Source: Deltaproteobacteria bacterium (lineage in GTDB: Bacteria > Myxococcota > Kuafuiibacteriia > Kuafuiibacteriales > Kuafuiibacteriaceae). From it: a stretch of DNA of 64,000 nucleotides. The translations under genes were made by a program, and so were the position numbers. The notes beneath the pieces are model-generated. The model made no database searches and was not told the DNA's origin. It was given only the letters and a program-made list of their open reading frames with translations. The DNA lies in contig JACKEN010000003.1 of assembly GCA_020632995.1 (NCBI GenBank), positions 186,001 to 250,000 of the forward strand. The letters are read 5' to 3'. Positions 8,361-17,301 of this stretch are shown here, in pieces; the first letter of the stretch is position 1, and each line of letters begins with the position of its first letter.

Positions 8361-9587
8361 TCAAGCCAGCGCCGCGGCCACCGCGTCCAGGGACGGGGCG
8401 AGGGCCGCGGGCCGGGTCACCGCGCGCATCGCGTTCTTCACGTCCTTGAGCCCGCTGCCCGAGATCACCGCGAGCACCGACTCGCCGGGCCCGATGACCC
8501 CCTGCTGGCGCGCCGCCTCGATGCCCGCCACCGCGGTCACCGCGGCCGGCTCGCCGAACACCCCGCTCCCCCGCGCGGTGCGGGGGATGAAGTCCAGGAT
8601 CGCCTCGTCGCTCACGTTCACGAACGCACCGCCCGAGTCGCGCACCGCGCGCAGGGCCTTGAGCGGGTTCCGCGGCATCCCCACGTTGATCGAGTCGGCG
8701 CAGGTCCTGGCCTCGATCCGGGCCACGTCCTCGGTCCCGGCCTTGAAGGCGGCGGTGAGGGGCGCGGCGCCCTCGGCCTGCACCGCGAGCATCCGCGGCA
8801 CCCGGTCGACCAGGCCCATCCGCTTCATCTCGGCCAGGCCCTTGTAGGTGCCGGCGAGCGAGCAGCCGTCGCCCACGCTCATCACCACCCAGTCCGGCAG
8901 GTCGTCTTGCAGCTGCTCGGCGATCTCGAGGCCGCAGGTCTTCTTGCCCTCGACCAGGTACGGGTTCACCGCCGCGCTCCGGTCGTACCAGCCGAAGCGC
9001 GCCACCGCCTGCTGGCAGATGTCGTAGGTGGTGTCGTAGTCCGCGTCGATGAGGAAGACCTTGGCCCCGTAGATCAGCAGCTGGGTCACCTTGGCCTCGG
9101 GGGCGGTGGCGGGGACGAAGATGTGGCTCACCAGCCCCATCGAGGCGGCGAGACCGGCAAGCGAGGTTGCGGCGTTCCCGGTCGAGGCCGCCGCCACCAC
9201 GGTGTGGCGGCCCGCCGCGGCCCGGGCCACCCCGACGAAGGAGGCGCGGTCCTTGAAGGAGCCGGTGGGGTTGCGGCTGTCGTCCTTCAGCCAGAGCTGG
9301 CGCACCCCGAGCTCCTTGGCCAGGCGCCGCGCGTTCACGAGCGGCGTCCAGCCCACGGTGAGGGGCGTCAACGGGCCTTGCGGATCCACCGGCATCAGCG
9401 GCAGGTAGCGGCGCACGTCGCGGCGCGGATCGGCCCTGAGGTCGTCGACCGTGAAGCGGGCGAACAGCGCCTCGTAGTCGTAGATCACGTCGTGCACGCC
9501 GCCGCAGGCGGTGCAGGCGTGCTCGTGAGTCTGAGGATCGTCTTCGTGGCCGCAGCGGGTGCAGCGCAGGGTTGAGACCACAGCCAT
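8361..9587 (-). CDS. threonine-synthase-like PLP-dependent lyase with zinc ribbon
   Basis: 408 residues. A CxxC...CxxC zinc ribbon (C9, C12, C25, C28) precedes a fold-type II PLP enzyme. The PLP Lys is in NPTGSFKDRA (K112), and the Ser/Gly-rich phosphate-binding loops are AASTGNAATSLA and SVGDGCSLAGT. Overall similarity is to threonine synthase (phosphohomoserine to threonine). Its place at the head of the ssnA-ygfK operon suggests it may instead act on a diamino acid or other intermediate of ring degradation, as diaminopropionate ammonia-lyase (YgeX) does in the E. coli cluster. No homoserine-pathway neighbours are present, so the usual thrC symbol is not given. Confidence 0.75.
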   Translation of the reverse strand: MAVVSTLRCTRCGHEDDPQTHEHACTACGGVHDVIYDYEALFARFTVDDLRADPRRDVRRYLPLMPVDPQGPLTPLTVGWTPLVNARRLAKELGVRQLWLKDDSRNPTGSFKDRASFVGVARAAAGRHTVVAAASTGNAATSLAGLAASMGLVSHIFVPATAPEAKVTQLLIYGAKVFLIDADYDTTYDICQQAVARFGWYDRSAAVNPYLVEGKKTCGLEIAEQLQDDLPDWVVMSVGDGCSLAGTYKGLAEMKRMGLVDRVPRMLAVQAEGAAPLTAAFKAGTEDVARIEARTCADSINVGMPRNPLKALRAVRDSGGAFVNVSDEAILDFIPRTARGSGVFGEPAAVTAVAGIEAARQQGVIGPGESVLAVISGSGLKDVKNAMRAVTRPAALAPSLDAVAAALA

Positions 9588-9630
9588 GGGCGAGACCGGG
9601 GGTCAGGCATATCAGCCCCCGGGGGCGCCG

Positions 9631-11013
9631 TCACGAACCCGTGCCGCCCTCCTGGGCGGTGGGCGGGGTGTGGCTGGGGGCGGTGGGGGCGCCCTCGCCG
9701 CCGCTGCCCGCGCTCCACGCGGCGCCGAAGGCCAGGGCGGCCAGCAGCATCACCGCGGCCACGTAGATCCGCCACTCGGTGCGGGAGCGGTAGGGCTCGT
9801 CGTCGGCCTGGTGCCGCGGGGCGCGGGGCTTGGGGAGCTCCGAGGTGAAGGCGGCGGGGGGCAGCGAGCGGCCGATGCTGGAGGTGTTGTCGCCGCGCGC
9901 GCCCGGGGGGAGGTAGATCGGGCCGCGCTCGGGGGCCGAGGACAGCTGGGCCTGGGGGATCGAGTAGCCGCCCGACGGGTCGAGCGGGCTCTGCAGGTCG
10001 AGGCTCTCGGTCTCGGTCTTGTCGGCCGGGAGGGTGAGGTTGGCGCCCTCGAGCTCGCCCGGGAGGCCGTCCATCCGCTGCAGCCGGTTCGCCTTGATGG
10101 TGGGCCAGGTCATGGTCACGACCTGGGCGAGGGCCCGCGACGAGACCCGCATGGCCCGGGCGGCCCGGAAGCCCTCGAGGGCCCGGTCGAGCTCGCGGGC
10201 CGAGCGGTAGCGGTGGGCGGGGTCGATCTGGAGGGCGGTCTGGATGATCTCGACCAGGCCCGGATCGATGTGGGTGAGGCGGGGCGCGATCGGCGCGTAG
10301 TCGCCCGCCGCCACCTTCCACAGGAGCGAGGCGATGGCCTCGTTGGGGTACAGGGGCTGGCCCGCGCAGAGCTCGAAGAGCATCGCGCCGACCGAGAAGA
10401 TGTCGGAGCGCACGTCGACCGTGTCGCCTCGGGCCTGCTCGGGCGAGAGGCTGCGAGGGCGGCCGCGGATCACGCCGGGCTGGGTGAGGCTCTGGCCCGA
10501 GAGCTTGGCGAGGCCGAAGTCGACGATCTTCGCGATGCCGTCGGTGCCGATGAGGACGTTCTCTGCCGCCACGTCGCGGTGGATGATCCCGAGCGGGGTG
10601 CCGTCGGGGAGGGCGCGCTCGTGGGCGTGGGCCAGGCCCTGGCAGACGCTGCTCACGATGTGGCAGCTCACCTCGATCGGCAGGATCTTGTTGTCGCGCT
10701 TGAGGACCTCGACCACCTCGGCGAGGGAGGGGCCGTCCACCAGCTCCATCACCAAGAAGAGCTCTTGCCGGTGCTGGCCCGCGTCGAGCACCTCGACCAC
10801 GTTGTGGTGCTCGAGGGTGGCGGCCACCGCCACCTCGCGCAGGAACATCAGCTTGAGGTCTTCTTCGGAGGTGGCGGCCTCCAGCATGCGCTTCACCGCC
10901 ACCGTCCGGTTCAGATCCGCGCTGAAGGCCTGGTAAACCTCCCCCATCCCGCCGGCGGCGATCCGAGGCCCCAGCGCGTAGGTCCGGGGGCGAGCGCGGC
11001 TCCGGAGGACCAT
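9631..11013 (-). CDS. membrane-anchored Ser/Thr protein kinase
   Basis: 460 residues. A eukaryotic-type kinase domain spans roughly residues 12-280. It shows a glycine loop (IAAGGMGEVYQA), the ATP-binding Lys in VAVKRM (K41), the catalytic loop HRDVAAEN (145-152), DFG (165-167), and SPEQ at the usual APE position. A polar low-complexity linker leads to one transmembrane helix near residues 415-435 (YVAAVMLLAALAFGAAW) and a short Pro/Thr-rich tail, so the kinase faces the cytoplasm. The HRD loop has V-A-A-E-N in place of L-K-P-E-N; the missing Lys is common in myxobacterial kinases. No sensor domain is seen outside. It is divergent from hflX. The ATG at 11013 is the only in-frame start directly before the kinase fold. 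Substrates are unknown. Confidence 0.85.
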   Translation of the reverse strand: MVLRSRARPRTYALGPRIAAGGMGEVYQAFSADLNRTVAVKRMLEAATSEEDLKLMFLREVAVAATLEHHNVVEVLDAGQHRQELFLVMELVDGPSLAEVVEVLKRDNKILPIEVSCHIVSSVCQGLAHAHERALPDGTPLGIIHRDVAAENVLIGTDGIAKIVDFGLAKLSGQSLTQPGVIRGRPRSLSPEQARGDTVDVRSDIFSVGAMLFELCAGQPLYPNEAIASLLWKVAAGDYAPIAPRLTHIDPGLVEIIQTALQIDPAHRYRSARELDRALEGFRAARAMRVSSRALAQVVTMTWPTIKANRLQRMDGLPGELEGANLTLPADKTETESLDLQSPLDPSGGYSIPQAQLSSAPERGPIYLPPGARGDNTSSIGRSLPPAAFTSELPKPRAPRHQADDEPYRSRTEWRIYVAAVMLLAALAFGAAWSAGSGGEGAPTAPSHTPPTAQEGGTGS

Positions 11014-11065
11014 CCCGGGGGCATCATACCGAAATCCGCACCGTGGATCCTGTTTCCGTTGGGTC

Positions 11066-11093
11066 TTGCCGAACCCGGCCCTTTCCCTTATCG
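11066..11093 (+). promoter_or_regulatory. possible sigma-70-type promoter for hflX
   Basis: In the 105-base divergent gap between the kinase and hflX there is TTGCCG (11066-11071), 16 bases, then TTATCG (11088-11093), about 25 bases before the hflX ATG. The -10 box is a poor match and GC-rich promoters are hard to see by eye, so this is only a candidate. Confidence 0.25.
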
Positions 11094-11118
11094 ATGTGGG
11101 TCCGCGCGCACGCGATCT

Positions 11119-12828
11119 ATGCGACCCATCGACGGGAACACTCAAGGCCTCAAGGCCCGTCAAATCCAGCGAATCCAGGCGACGTTCAGACGGAAGGTGA
11201 GGGGCGACGAGCTCGTCACGGTGGAGCTCGCGCGACACCTGGCCGACCTCAGCCGCGAGATCAACCGGCAGGTCGGTGTCATCTTGGATCGCGGTGGCCA
11301 CGTCACGCGGGTGATGGTGGGCGAGCCCGCACGTCTGTATCTGCCCGACATCGGCCGGGTCCGCGGCGGCTCGGGCCGCCTGCGTGGCCTGCGCCTGGTG
11401 CGCACCGAGCTGCGGGGTCTCGGCCTGAGCCGGGAGGACGAGGCCGACCTCTCCAAGCTGCGGCTCGACGCGGTGGTGGTCGTCGACGTCGACCCGGGCG
11501 GCATGCCGCAGCAGGTGGCGTGGGCCCACCTCGCCACAGATCCGCGCACCAAGACCACCCGCCCCCTCAAGGAGGAGGTGCGCTCCGTCTTCGAGCTCCC
11601 CGACAACGCCATGGCCCAGGTCCTGGCGGCGGAGGAGGAGATGTCCCGGGTCCTGGGCGGCGACGCCCTCGAGGTGGGCCGGGAGTCGGCGGTGCTGGTG
11701 GGGGTGTGGGCGAACGAGCGCGGCGCGCGGCAGCAGGCCGATGCGTCGATGACCGAGCTGCGGGAGCTCGCGCGCACCGCCGGGGTGCGGGTGGTCGACG
11801 AGGTGATCCAGATCCGGCGCGAGATCGACCCGAAGACGGTGCTCGGCCGCGGCAAGATCGAGGAGATCACGCTGCGCGCGCTCGAGCTCGGCTCGGACCT
11901 GCTGATCTTCGATCGCGACCTCGCCCCGTCGCAGCTGCGCGCGATCACCAACACCACCGAGCTCAAGGTGCTCGACCGCACCCAGCTCATCCTCGACATC
12001 TTCGCCCACCGCGCACAGAGTCGTGACGGCAAGCTGCAAGTCGAGCTGGCACAGCTGAAGTACACCTTGCCGCGCCTGATCGAGAAGTCCACCGCGATGA
12101 GCCGCCTCACCGGCGGCATCGGCGGGCAGGGCCCGGGCGAGACCAAGCTCGAGATCCACCGGCGGCGGGCGCGCGATCGCATCCACCGCCTGGAGCAGGA
12201 GATCGAGAAGCTCGGGGTGCAGCGCTCCATCCGCCGCAAGCGGAGGAAGGACACCGGCATCCCGGTGGTCTCGATCGTGGGCTACACCAACGCGGGGAAG
12301 TCGACGTTGCTCAACGCCATGACCAACGCCGAGGTCCTGGCCGAGAACAAGCTCTTCGCCACGCTCGACCCGACCACCCGGCGCCTGCGCTTCCCCGAGG
12401 AGCGCGAGGTGATCCTCACCGACACCGTGGGCTTCATCCGCGATCTGCCGAAGGACCTCGTGAACGCCTTCAAGGCCACCCTCGAGGAGCTCGCGGAGTC
12501 CGACCTGGTGCTGCACGTGCTGGACGCCTCCGACCCCCAGGTGAACGACAAGCGCCTCGCGGTGGAGGGGATCCTGGGCGAGCTGGAGCTCGACGAGATC
12601 CCGCGCCTGGTCGTGCTCAACAAGGTGGACGACACCCCGCGGCCGATGGTCAGCGTGCTCAAGCGGGTCACCGGCGGGGTGCCGGTGAGCGCCCTCAACC
12701 GCGAGAACCTCGACACCCTGATGGTGGACATCGAGGCGCACCTGTTCCGAGGCAAGCCCCTCCCGGTCCCCGAGGTCACCGAGGCCCCGCGCGACCTCGC
12801 GACGCTGGCGGTGGACGCCGTCTTCTAG
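11119..12828 (+). CDS. hflX: GTPase HflX, long form
   Basis: 569 residues, about 140 more than E. coli HflX because of an added N-terminal region of roughly 190 residues. The HflX domain follows, with LGRGKIEEI, the typical LDRTQLILDIFAHRA segment and the GGIGGQGPGETKLE loop. The GTPase domain from about residue 385 has G1 GYTNAGKST, G3 DTVGFI and G4 NKVD. HflX is a ribosome-associated GTPase that splits or rescues stalled 70S ribosomes under stress. The ATG at 11119 was chosen as the start because the protein from there is coherent and lies after the divergent kinase promoter region. It ends 18 bases before the next gene, so the two are likely cotranscribed. Confidence 0.9.
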   Translation: MRPIDGNTQGLKARQIQRIQATFRRKVRGDELVTVELARHLADLSREINRQVGVILDRGGHVTRVMVGEPARLYLPDIGRVRGGSGRLRGLRLVRTELRGLGLSREDEADLSKLRLDAVVVVDVDPGGMPQQVAWAHLATDPRTKTTRPLKEEVRSVFELPDNAMAQVLAAEEEMSRVLGGDALEVGRESAVLVGVWANERGARQQADASMTELRELARTAGVRVVDEVIQIRREIDPKTVLGRGKIEEITLRALELGSDLLIFDRDLAPSQLRAITNTTELKVLDRTQLILDIFAHRAQSRDGKLQVELAQLKYTLPRLIEKSTAMSRLTGGIGGQGPGETKLEIHRRRARDRIHRLEQEIEKLGVQRSIRRKRRKDTGIPVVSIVGYTNAGKSTLLNAMTNAEVLAENKLFATLDPTTRRLRFPEEREVILTDTVGFIRDLPKDLVNAFKATLEELAESDLVLHVLDASDPQVNDKRLAVEGILGELELDEIPRLVVLNKVDDTPRPMVSVLKRVTGGVPVSALNRENLDTLMVDIEAHLFRGKPLPVPEVTEAPRDLATLAVDAVF

Positions 12829-12846
12829 GATTGTAAGGGGGCTTGC

Positions 12847-14214
12847 ATGCCGTCGGACCGGATCACAAAGGTGCGGCGCCCCGAGCTCGTGGCCGGTCCG
12901 CACCCGGACGACCCCGAGACCTGGCTCGTCTTCCAGCCGAAGAACGGGAACCTCTTCGAGGTGTCGGCCCTGGTGTGGAAGATCGCGGAGTGCCTGGACG
13001 GCCAGATCGACGTGCGGGTGGTGGCCGAGCGCACCGGGGCGCTGGTCCAGCAGGTGCGCCAGGTGGTGAAGCAGCTCCAGGAGCTGGGCATGTTGGTCGA
13101 GAAGGCGCAGGTCGACCTGCCGAGCCCGGCGCCCGAACCGCAGTGGGTGCGGGCCGCGGTGCCGGGTGAGCTGGAGCTGGTCATCCACCCCGACGCCGCC
13201 TTCACCTGCCTCGGGGTCGGGACCTGCTGCGAGCGGGCCTACGTCATCGGGGTGCGGGAGGAGCAGGTGGCGCCGATGCGAGCCGAGGCCCGGCGCCTCC
13301 TGGGCGAGGCGGCCCGGGATCCGGTGACCCTGTGGCCGGCGGAGTCCGGGGCGGGGTGGGGCTACATCCTCGACAACGACGAGGGCTGCCCGTTCCTCGG
13401 CAAGGACCACGGCTGCCGGATCCACGGCACGGAGGCCCACCCCGACGCGTGCAGCGTGTTCCCCATGACCTACGCGGTGGTCGGGCACCAGCTGGTGGTG
13501 GGCGTCAACCATCGTTGCGGCTGCGGGGCGGGCGGCATCGGGCCCCGGCTCTGGGACCGGGTCGACGAGATCAAGCGCAGGCTGACCTGCTCGCCCTACG
13601 TCCCGGTGGTGCCCCCGGTGGTGCGGGTGGACGAGGTCAGCACCCTCGGCGGGGAGGCGGTGGCCGAGGTCTTGATGCAGGCGGCGTTGCAGCCTTGGGC
13701 CCTCCACGAGCCCGAGACCCCGTGGCGCATGCTGCGCCAGGTGGTGGTGAACCTGCTGCAAGCCACCGGTAGGACCCCGGAGGCCTCGGTGGGGATCCCG
13801 GCCTACCTCGCCGCCCAGCGGGTGCGGCTCGCTGGCTTCACCGACGACCTCGAGCTGTCGGGGATCCTGCTCGCGCGGACCCCGAAGGACACCGCGAAGA
13901 ACCGGCGCCGCCTGGCCGACGTGGGGATCGACGAGACCACCTGCACGCCGGCGGAGGAGCGGGCCCGCTACATCCGGGACCACCTCTTCACCCTGCGACC
14001 CTTTCAGCAGGCTACGTTGACGCAGGCGCTGTTGGCGGTGGCCCTGTGCATCGACGCGCTCGAGGACGGCGAGCCCGGGTTCATCGAGACCCGGAGCCGC
14101 ATCATGGTGTGGGACGACATCTTCCCGCAGGATGAGCTGCGCAAGACCCTGGCCGAGGCGCCGCTCGCCGAGGCGCATCGCCTGGAGCGTCTGCTCGCGC
14201 TGTTGCCAGGCTGA
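12847..14214 (+). CDS. PqqD-like domain fused to YkgJ-type cysteine-cluster protein
   Basis: 455 residues, with AAGGGGG just upstream of the ATG at 12847. Residues about 10-90 look like a PqqD-type peptide-binding winged helix (W/E-rich strand, then EVSALVWKIAECLDGQIDV and a two-helix tail ending in LQELGMLVEK). From about residue 118 there is a YkgJ-like metal cluster: TCLGVGTCCE, CPFLGKDHGCRIHG, DACSVFP and RCGCG, in the order of the family. The C-terminal ~200 residues are helical and unrecognised. YkgJ proteins bind Zn or an Fe-S cluster and function is poorly known. PqqD domains present peptides to radical-SAM enzymes, so this could be a peptide-modification or metal-handling factor. No radical-SAM gene is nearby. 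Confidence 0.65.
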   Translation: MPSDRITKVRRPELVAGPHPDDPETWLVFQPKNGNLFEVSALVWKIAECLDGQIDVRVVAERTGALVQQVRQVVKQLQELGMLVEKAQVDLPSPAPEPQWVRAAVPGELELVIHPDAAFTCLGVGTCCERAYVIGVREEQVAPMRAEARRLLGEAARDPVTLWPAESGAGWGYILDNDEGCPFLGKDHGCRIHGTEAHPDACSVFPMTYAVVGHQLVVGVNHRCGCGAGGIGPRLWDRVDEIKRRLTCSPYVPVVPPVVRVDEVSTLGGEAVAEVLMQAALQPWALHEPETPWRMLRQVVVNLLQATGRTPEASVGIPAYLAAQRVRLAGFTDDLELSGILLARTPKDTAKNRRRLADVGIDETTCTPAEERARYIRDHLFTLRPFQQATLTQALLAVALCIDALEDGEPGFIETRSRIMVWDDIFPQDELRKTLAEAPLAEAHRLERLLALLPG

Positions 14215-14267
14215 GGTCGAGCGTTCGTCCGATTGCGGCTCCGCCCGGGTTGGGTGACTCAGCAGGC

Positions 14268-16088
14268 GTGTCCCGCACCAGGACTGCCTCGCTCTTTGCT
14301 CTCTGCGTCGTCGGCCTCCTCTGGCCGCTGCGCGCGAGCGCCCACGGGAACAACTACCCCTTCGACTACGATCCCAGCCTGTCCGAGGACCCGACCGGCA
14401 TCACGCGCGATCTCGCGACCCTGCACGACGCGCTGCCAGGCCTGCCGGCGGGGTTGGTCGAGATCGAGATGGGTGGCATCGCGTTCGACTACTTCCCCGA
14501 GACCCTGGACATGATCCAGCGGGCCCGCGACAGCGGCCCCGCGATCGCCCCGCCGGTCGAGCGGGTCGCTCGGCAGTGCGCGTTGCACAGCAGCTTCAGC
14601 GTGCCGGCCATCCTCGTCCAGCCCGCCTCGCCGAGCTGTCAGGCGGCCTCGCAGGCGATCCAGGAGGCCTTCGCGGGGAGCTTCGCGACCTGCCAGGAGG
14701 TCGAGTACCCCGAGGTGTACGTGCTGTCGCACCCGCCGGGGGTGGTCGACGCGAACTTCCTCGGTCGGAGCCAGCTGTTGTCGACCCTCGAGGGCCAGAT
14801 CGCCCTCATCGGGGAGGCGCTCTCTCACCTCGACTACCCGGTCGGGCTCATCCCCGACGACTTCCTGCCGCTCGCGCGCAGCGTCATCGCCAAGATCCGC
14901 TACCAGAAGCTCCGCGACGCGCTCGACCTCCGGCTGGCCGCGTACCGCGACGCCGACCAGCGCCTGCAGAGCTCCGCGTCCTGCTTCGACCCCGCCGCGA
15001 GCGCGGGGCTGCGGAGCTCGATCGCCGGGCTGATCACCGAGCTGAGCGCGGTCGAGCAGCAGCTGATCCAGCTCTACGATGAGGGGCTCGCCCAGGCGGC
15101 GCAGGATCGACTCGCGGTCGAGCGCCAGGGGCGCGTCCGCAACGACCTGCCGCACCCCGCGCTCACCGATCACGAGCGCGAGATGTTGGCGTTCTACCTC
15201 GCCGCCGTCTACTGGCGCATGCGGGGGGGCGGGCTGATCCGGAACCCCGCCAACGGCAGCGTCCCCGACATCACCTACGTCGTGAACATCTTCGAGGGCA
15301 TCGCGCGGTTCGCGGGGGGCCTGGAGGATGCAAGCGGGGTTGGCACGCGCTACGCGATCGACGAGAGCTACGGCTACGCGGAGTGGTGGGACATGGGCAA
15401 CGAGCCCGGCCACGACCAATACTACGACCTGTTGTGGATGACCGACCGGGGGCGGCGCGGGGTCCGCCTCGCCAGCTCGATGATCAGCGACCTCGGCTAC
15501 GACGTGAAGGACATGGTGGCGGGCGGCCTCATCATGGGGCCCTGCTACTACTACATGTGGTACGAGCTGTGGACGCGCAACGGCCGGCGGTTCCAGCTCG
15601 GTGAGGACCTGCAGACGCCCTACTACACCTTCCTCGAGATGCCGGTGTCGAGCGGCGAGGTCTGCTACGGCGGCGCGATGGGCCTGGGCCTGGCGCGCAC
15701 GTTGTTGTGGGGGCGGCCCTCCGATTGCCAGCCAGATTGCAGCGGGCGCGTGTGCGGGGGCGACGGCTGCGGGGGCAGCTGCGGCGAGTGCAGCCTGCCC
15801 GCGGTGTGCGATCTCGGGCAGTGCGTGGCGCCCGAGGTCGACGCGGGGATGAGCATGCCCGAGGACGCCTCGACCCCGGCGCCGGACGCCGGGCAGCCGA
15901 GCGACGCGGGCGCGGAGGACGCTGCCCCGGCCGACGCCGCCCCGGTGGACGCCGGGAGCTCGGACGTGGCCGACGCGCCGGCGAGCACCGGGTGTGGCTG
16001 CAGCGCGGCGGATGTCGGCGGTGCCTCGGGCCTGAGCTTGGTGTTGCTGTTGGGCGCGCTCGGCCTAAGAAGACGGGCTGCACGCTGA
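14268..16088 (+). CDS. secreted protein with MYXO-CTERM-like C-terminus
   Basis: 606 residues from the GTG at 14268, chosen because it yields a clean signal peptide (MSRTRTASLFALCVVGLLW, cleavage after ASA); an earlier TTG at 14250 is possible. The mature part begins with His (HGNN). The central region of about 470 residues has no family I recognise but is rich in Tyr/Trp near its end. After it come a Cys module (C-x3-C-x3-C-G-x-DGCGG-x-CG-x-C) and an Asp/Ala/Pro linker of about 70 residues. The tail is GCGCSAADVGG, then a hydrophobic stretch and LGLRRRAAR. The Cys-containing motif, membrane helix and Arg cluster fit the MYXO-CTERM sorting signal known from Myxococcota, which anchors proteins to the cell surface. 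Confidence 0.75.
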   Translation: MSRTRTASLFALCVVGLLWPLRASAHGNNYPFDYDPSLSEDPTGITRDLATLHDALPGLPAGLVEIEMGGIAFDYFPETLDMIQRARDSGPAIAPPVERVARQCALHSSFSVPAILVQPASPSCQAASQAIQEAFAGSFATCQEVEYPEVYVLSHPPGVVDANFLGRSQLLSTLEGQIALIGEALSHLDYPVGLIPDDFLPLARSVIAKIRYQKLRDALDLRLAAYRDADQRLQSSASCFDPAASAGLRSSIAGLITELSAVEQQLIQLYDEGLAQAAQDRLAVERQGRVRNDLPHPALTDHEREMLAFYLAAVYWRMRGGGLIRNPANGSVPDITYVVNIFEGIARFAGGLEDASGVGTRYAIDESYGYAEWWDMGNEPGHDQYYDLLWMTDRGRRGVRLASSMISDLGYDVKDMVAGGLIMGPCYYYMWYELWTRNGRRFQLGEDLQTPYYTFLEMPVSSGEVCYGGAMGLGLARTLLWGRPSDCQPDCSGRVCGGDGCGGSCGECSLPAVCDLGQCVAPEVDAGMSMPEDASTPAPDAGQPSDAGAEDAAPADAAPVDAGSSDVADAPASTGCGCSAADVGGASGLSLVLLLGALGLRRRAAR

Positions 16089-16116
16089 CCGTCCGGCTGG
16101 GTTAGGCTCGACGACG

Positions 16117-17301
16117 ATGGAGCTCGATGTACTGCGTGGCCGCCGCCTGGCCCTGGCCCGGGCCGGCCTGTTGAAGCCCGAGTGGACGGGGGCGCCGGCG
16201 GGGCGGCCGCGAGGCGCGAAGGCGGCGCGGGCGGCGGCGCTCGAGGTGGTGCGGCGCTTCGGCTACCTGCAGCTCGACACCGTCTCGATCGCGGGGGCTC
16301 GGAGCCACGCCCTGGTGCTGATGTCGCGCCTCGACGGCATCGACCCGGAGCTGGGTGAGACCCTGCTCGGCCCGGGGGCGGAGCTGTTCGAGTACTGGGG
16401 GCACGAGGCCTCGTGGATCCCGCTCGAGCTGTACCCGGTGTTCGCGTTCCGCCGGCAGGACTACGGCGAGCACCCGTGGTGGGGCGACGTGGTGGGCAAC
16501 AACCCCGAGGTGGCGGCGCGCCTGCGGGCCCGGCTGCGCGAGGAGGGGCCGCTCCGGTCCGCCGACATGGAGGGCCAGGGCGGCCGCGGGTGGTGGGACC
16601 TCAAGGTGGCCAAGAAGGTGGCCGACGCGCTGTGGCTGGGGGGCGAGGTGGCGATCCGGGAGCGGGTGCGCTTTCAGCGCGCCTTCGATCTCACCGAGCG
16701 CGTGATCCCGGACGCGGTGCGCGAGCTCGTGGTGCCGCGCGACGACGCGATCGAGCGGCTCCTGTTGCTCGCCTTGCAGGGGCACGGGTGGGCGGCGTCG
16801 GGCACCCTGGCCCAGACCTTCCGGCTGAAGAACATGCAGGCGGAGTTGCGCGCGGCGATGGAGCGCCTGATCGAGAAGGGGGCGGCGGTGCGCTGTCACC
16901 TCGTCGCGGAGGACGGCACGAAGAAGGCGGGCTTCATCCGGCCCGAGGATCTGGAGCTGGCCGAGCGCCTGGCCCGGGTGCGGCCGACGATGGAGCGGGC
17001 GGTGCTCTTGTCACCCTTCGACCCGGTGTTGTGGGACCGGGCCAGGGTGCAGCAGCTGTTCGGGTTCGAGCAGGTGCTCGAGATCTTCAAGCCGGCGCCC
17101 CAGCGCAAGTACGGCTACTTCTGCCTGCCGGTGCTGGCAGGGGAGCACCTGGTGGCGCGCTACGACCTGAAGGCCGAGAAGGCGGCGGGGCGGCTGCGGG
17201 TCCTGGCCGCGCACTTCGAGCCGGTGCGGGGGGCGAAGGCGGCGGGGGCGCGGGCGCTCCAGCGCCACGCGGAGGCGCTGGGGCTGGAGGTCGATGGCTA
17301 G
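16117..17301 (+). CDS. ycaQ: YcaQ-family DNA glycosylase-like winged-helix protein
   Basis: 394 residues, the usual length for the HTH_42/YcaQ (AlkX) family. Matching segments are FGYLQLDTVSI (the QxD motif that holds the catalytic residues in AlkZ/AlkX), EYWGHEASWIP, LLSPFDPVLWDR and KYGYFCLPVL. E. coli YcaQ removes interstrand crosslink adducts from DNA. The TAG stop codon at 17299-17301 lies within the CTAG at the left edge of the palindromic repeat element, so insertion of that element left the reading frame intact. Confidence 0.85.
   Translation: MELDVLRGRRLALARAGLLKPEWTGAPAGRPRGAKAARAAALEVVRRFGYLQLDTVSIAGARSHALVLMSRLDGIDPELGETLLGPGAELFEYWGHEASWIPLELYPVFAFRRQDYGEHPWWGDVVGNNPEVAARLRARLREEGPLRSADMEGQGGRGWWDLKVAKKVADALWLGGEVAIRERVRFQRAFDLTERVIPDAVRELVVPRDDAIERLLLLALQGHGWAASGTLAQTFRLKNMQAELRAAMERLIEKGAAVRCHLVAEDGTKKAGFIRPEDLELAERLARVRPTMERAVLLSPFDPVLWDRARVQQLFGFEQVLEIFKPAPQRKYGYFCLPVLAGEHLVARYDLKAEKAAGRLRVLAAHFEPVRGAKAAGARALQRHAEALGLEVDG

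Noticed and set aside
8361..9587. Naming the lyase ygeX (diaminopropionate ammonia-lyase)
   Set aside because: It has an N-terminal zinc ribbon and threonine-synthase-like length and motifs, which YgeX lacks.
11014..14178. Long minus-strand extension of the kinase frame through hflX and the PqqD-YkgJ gene
   Set aside because: The kinase fold begins at the ATG 11013; everything upstream is the shadow of the two plus-strand genes.
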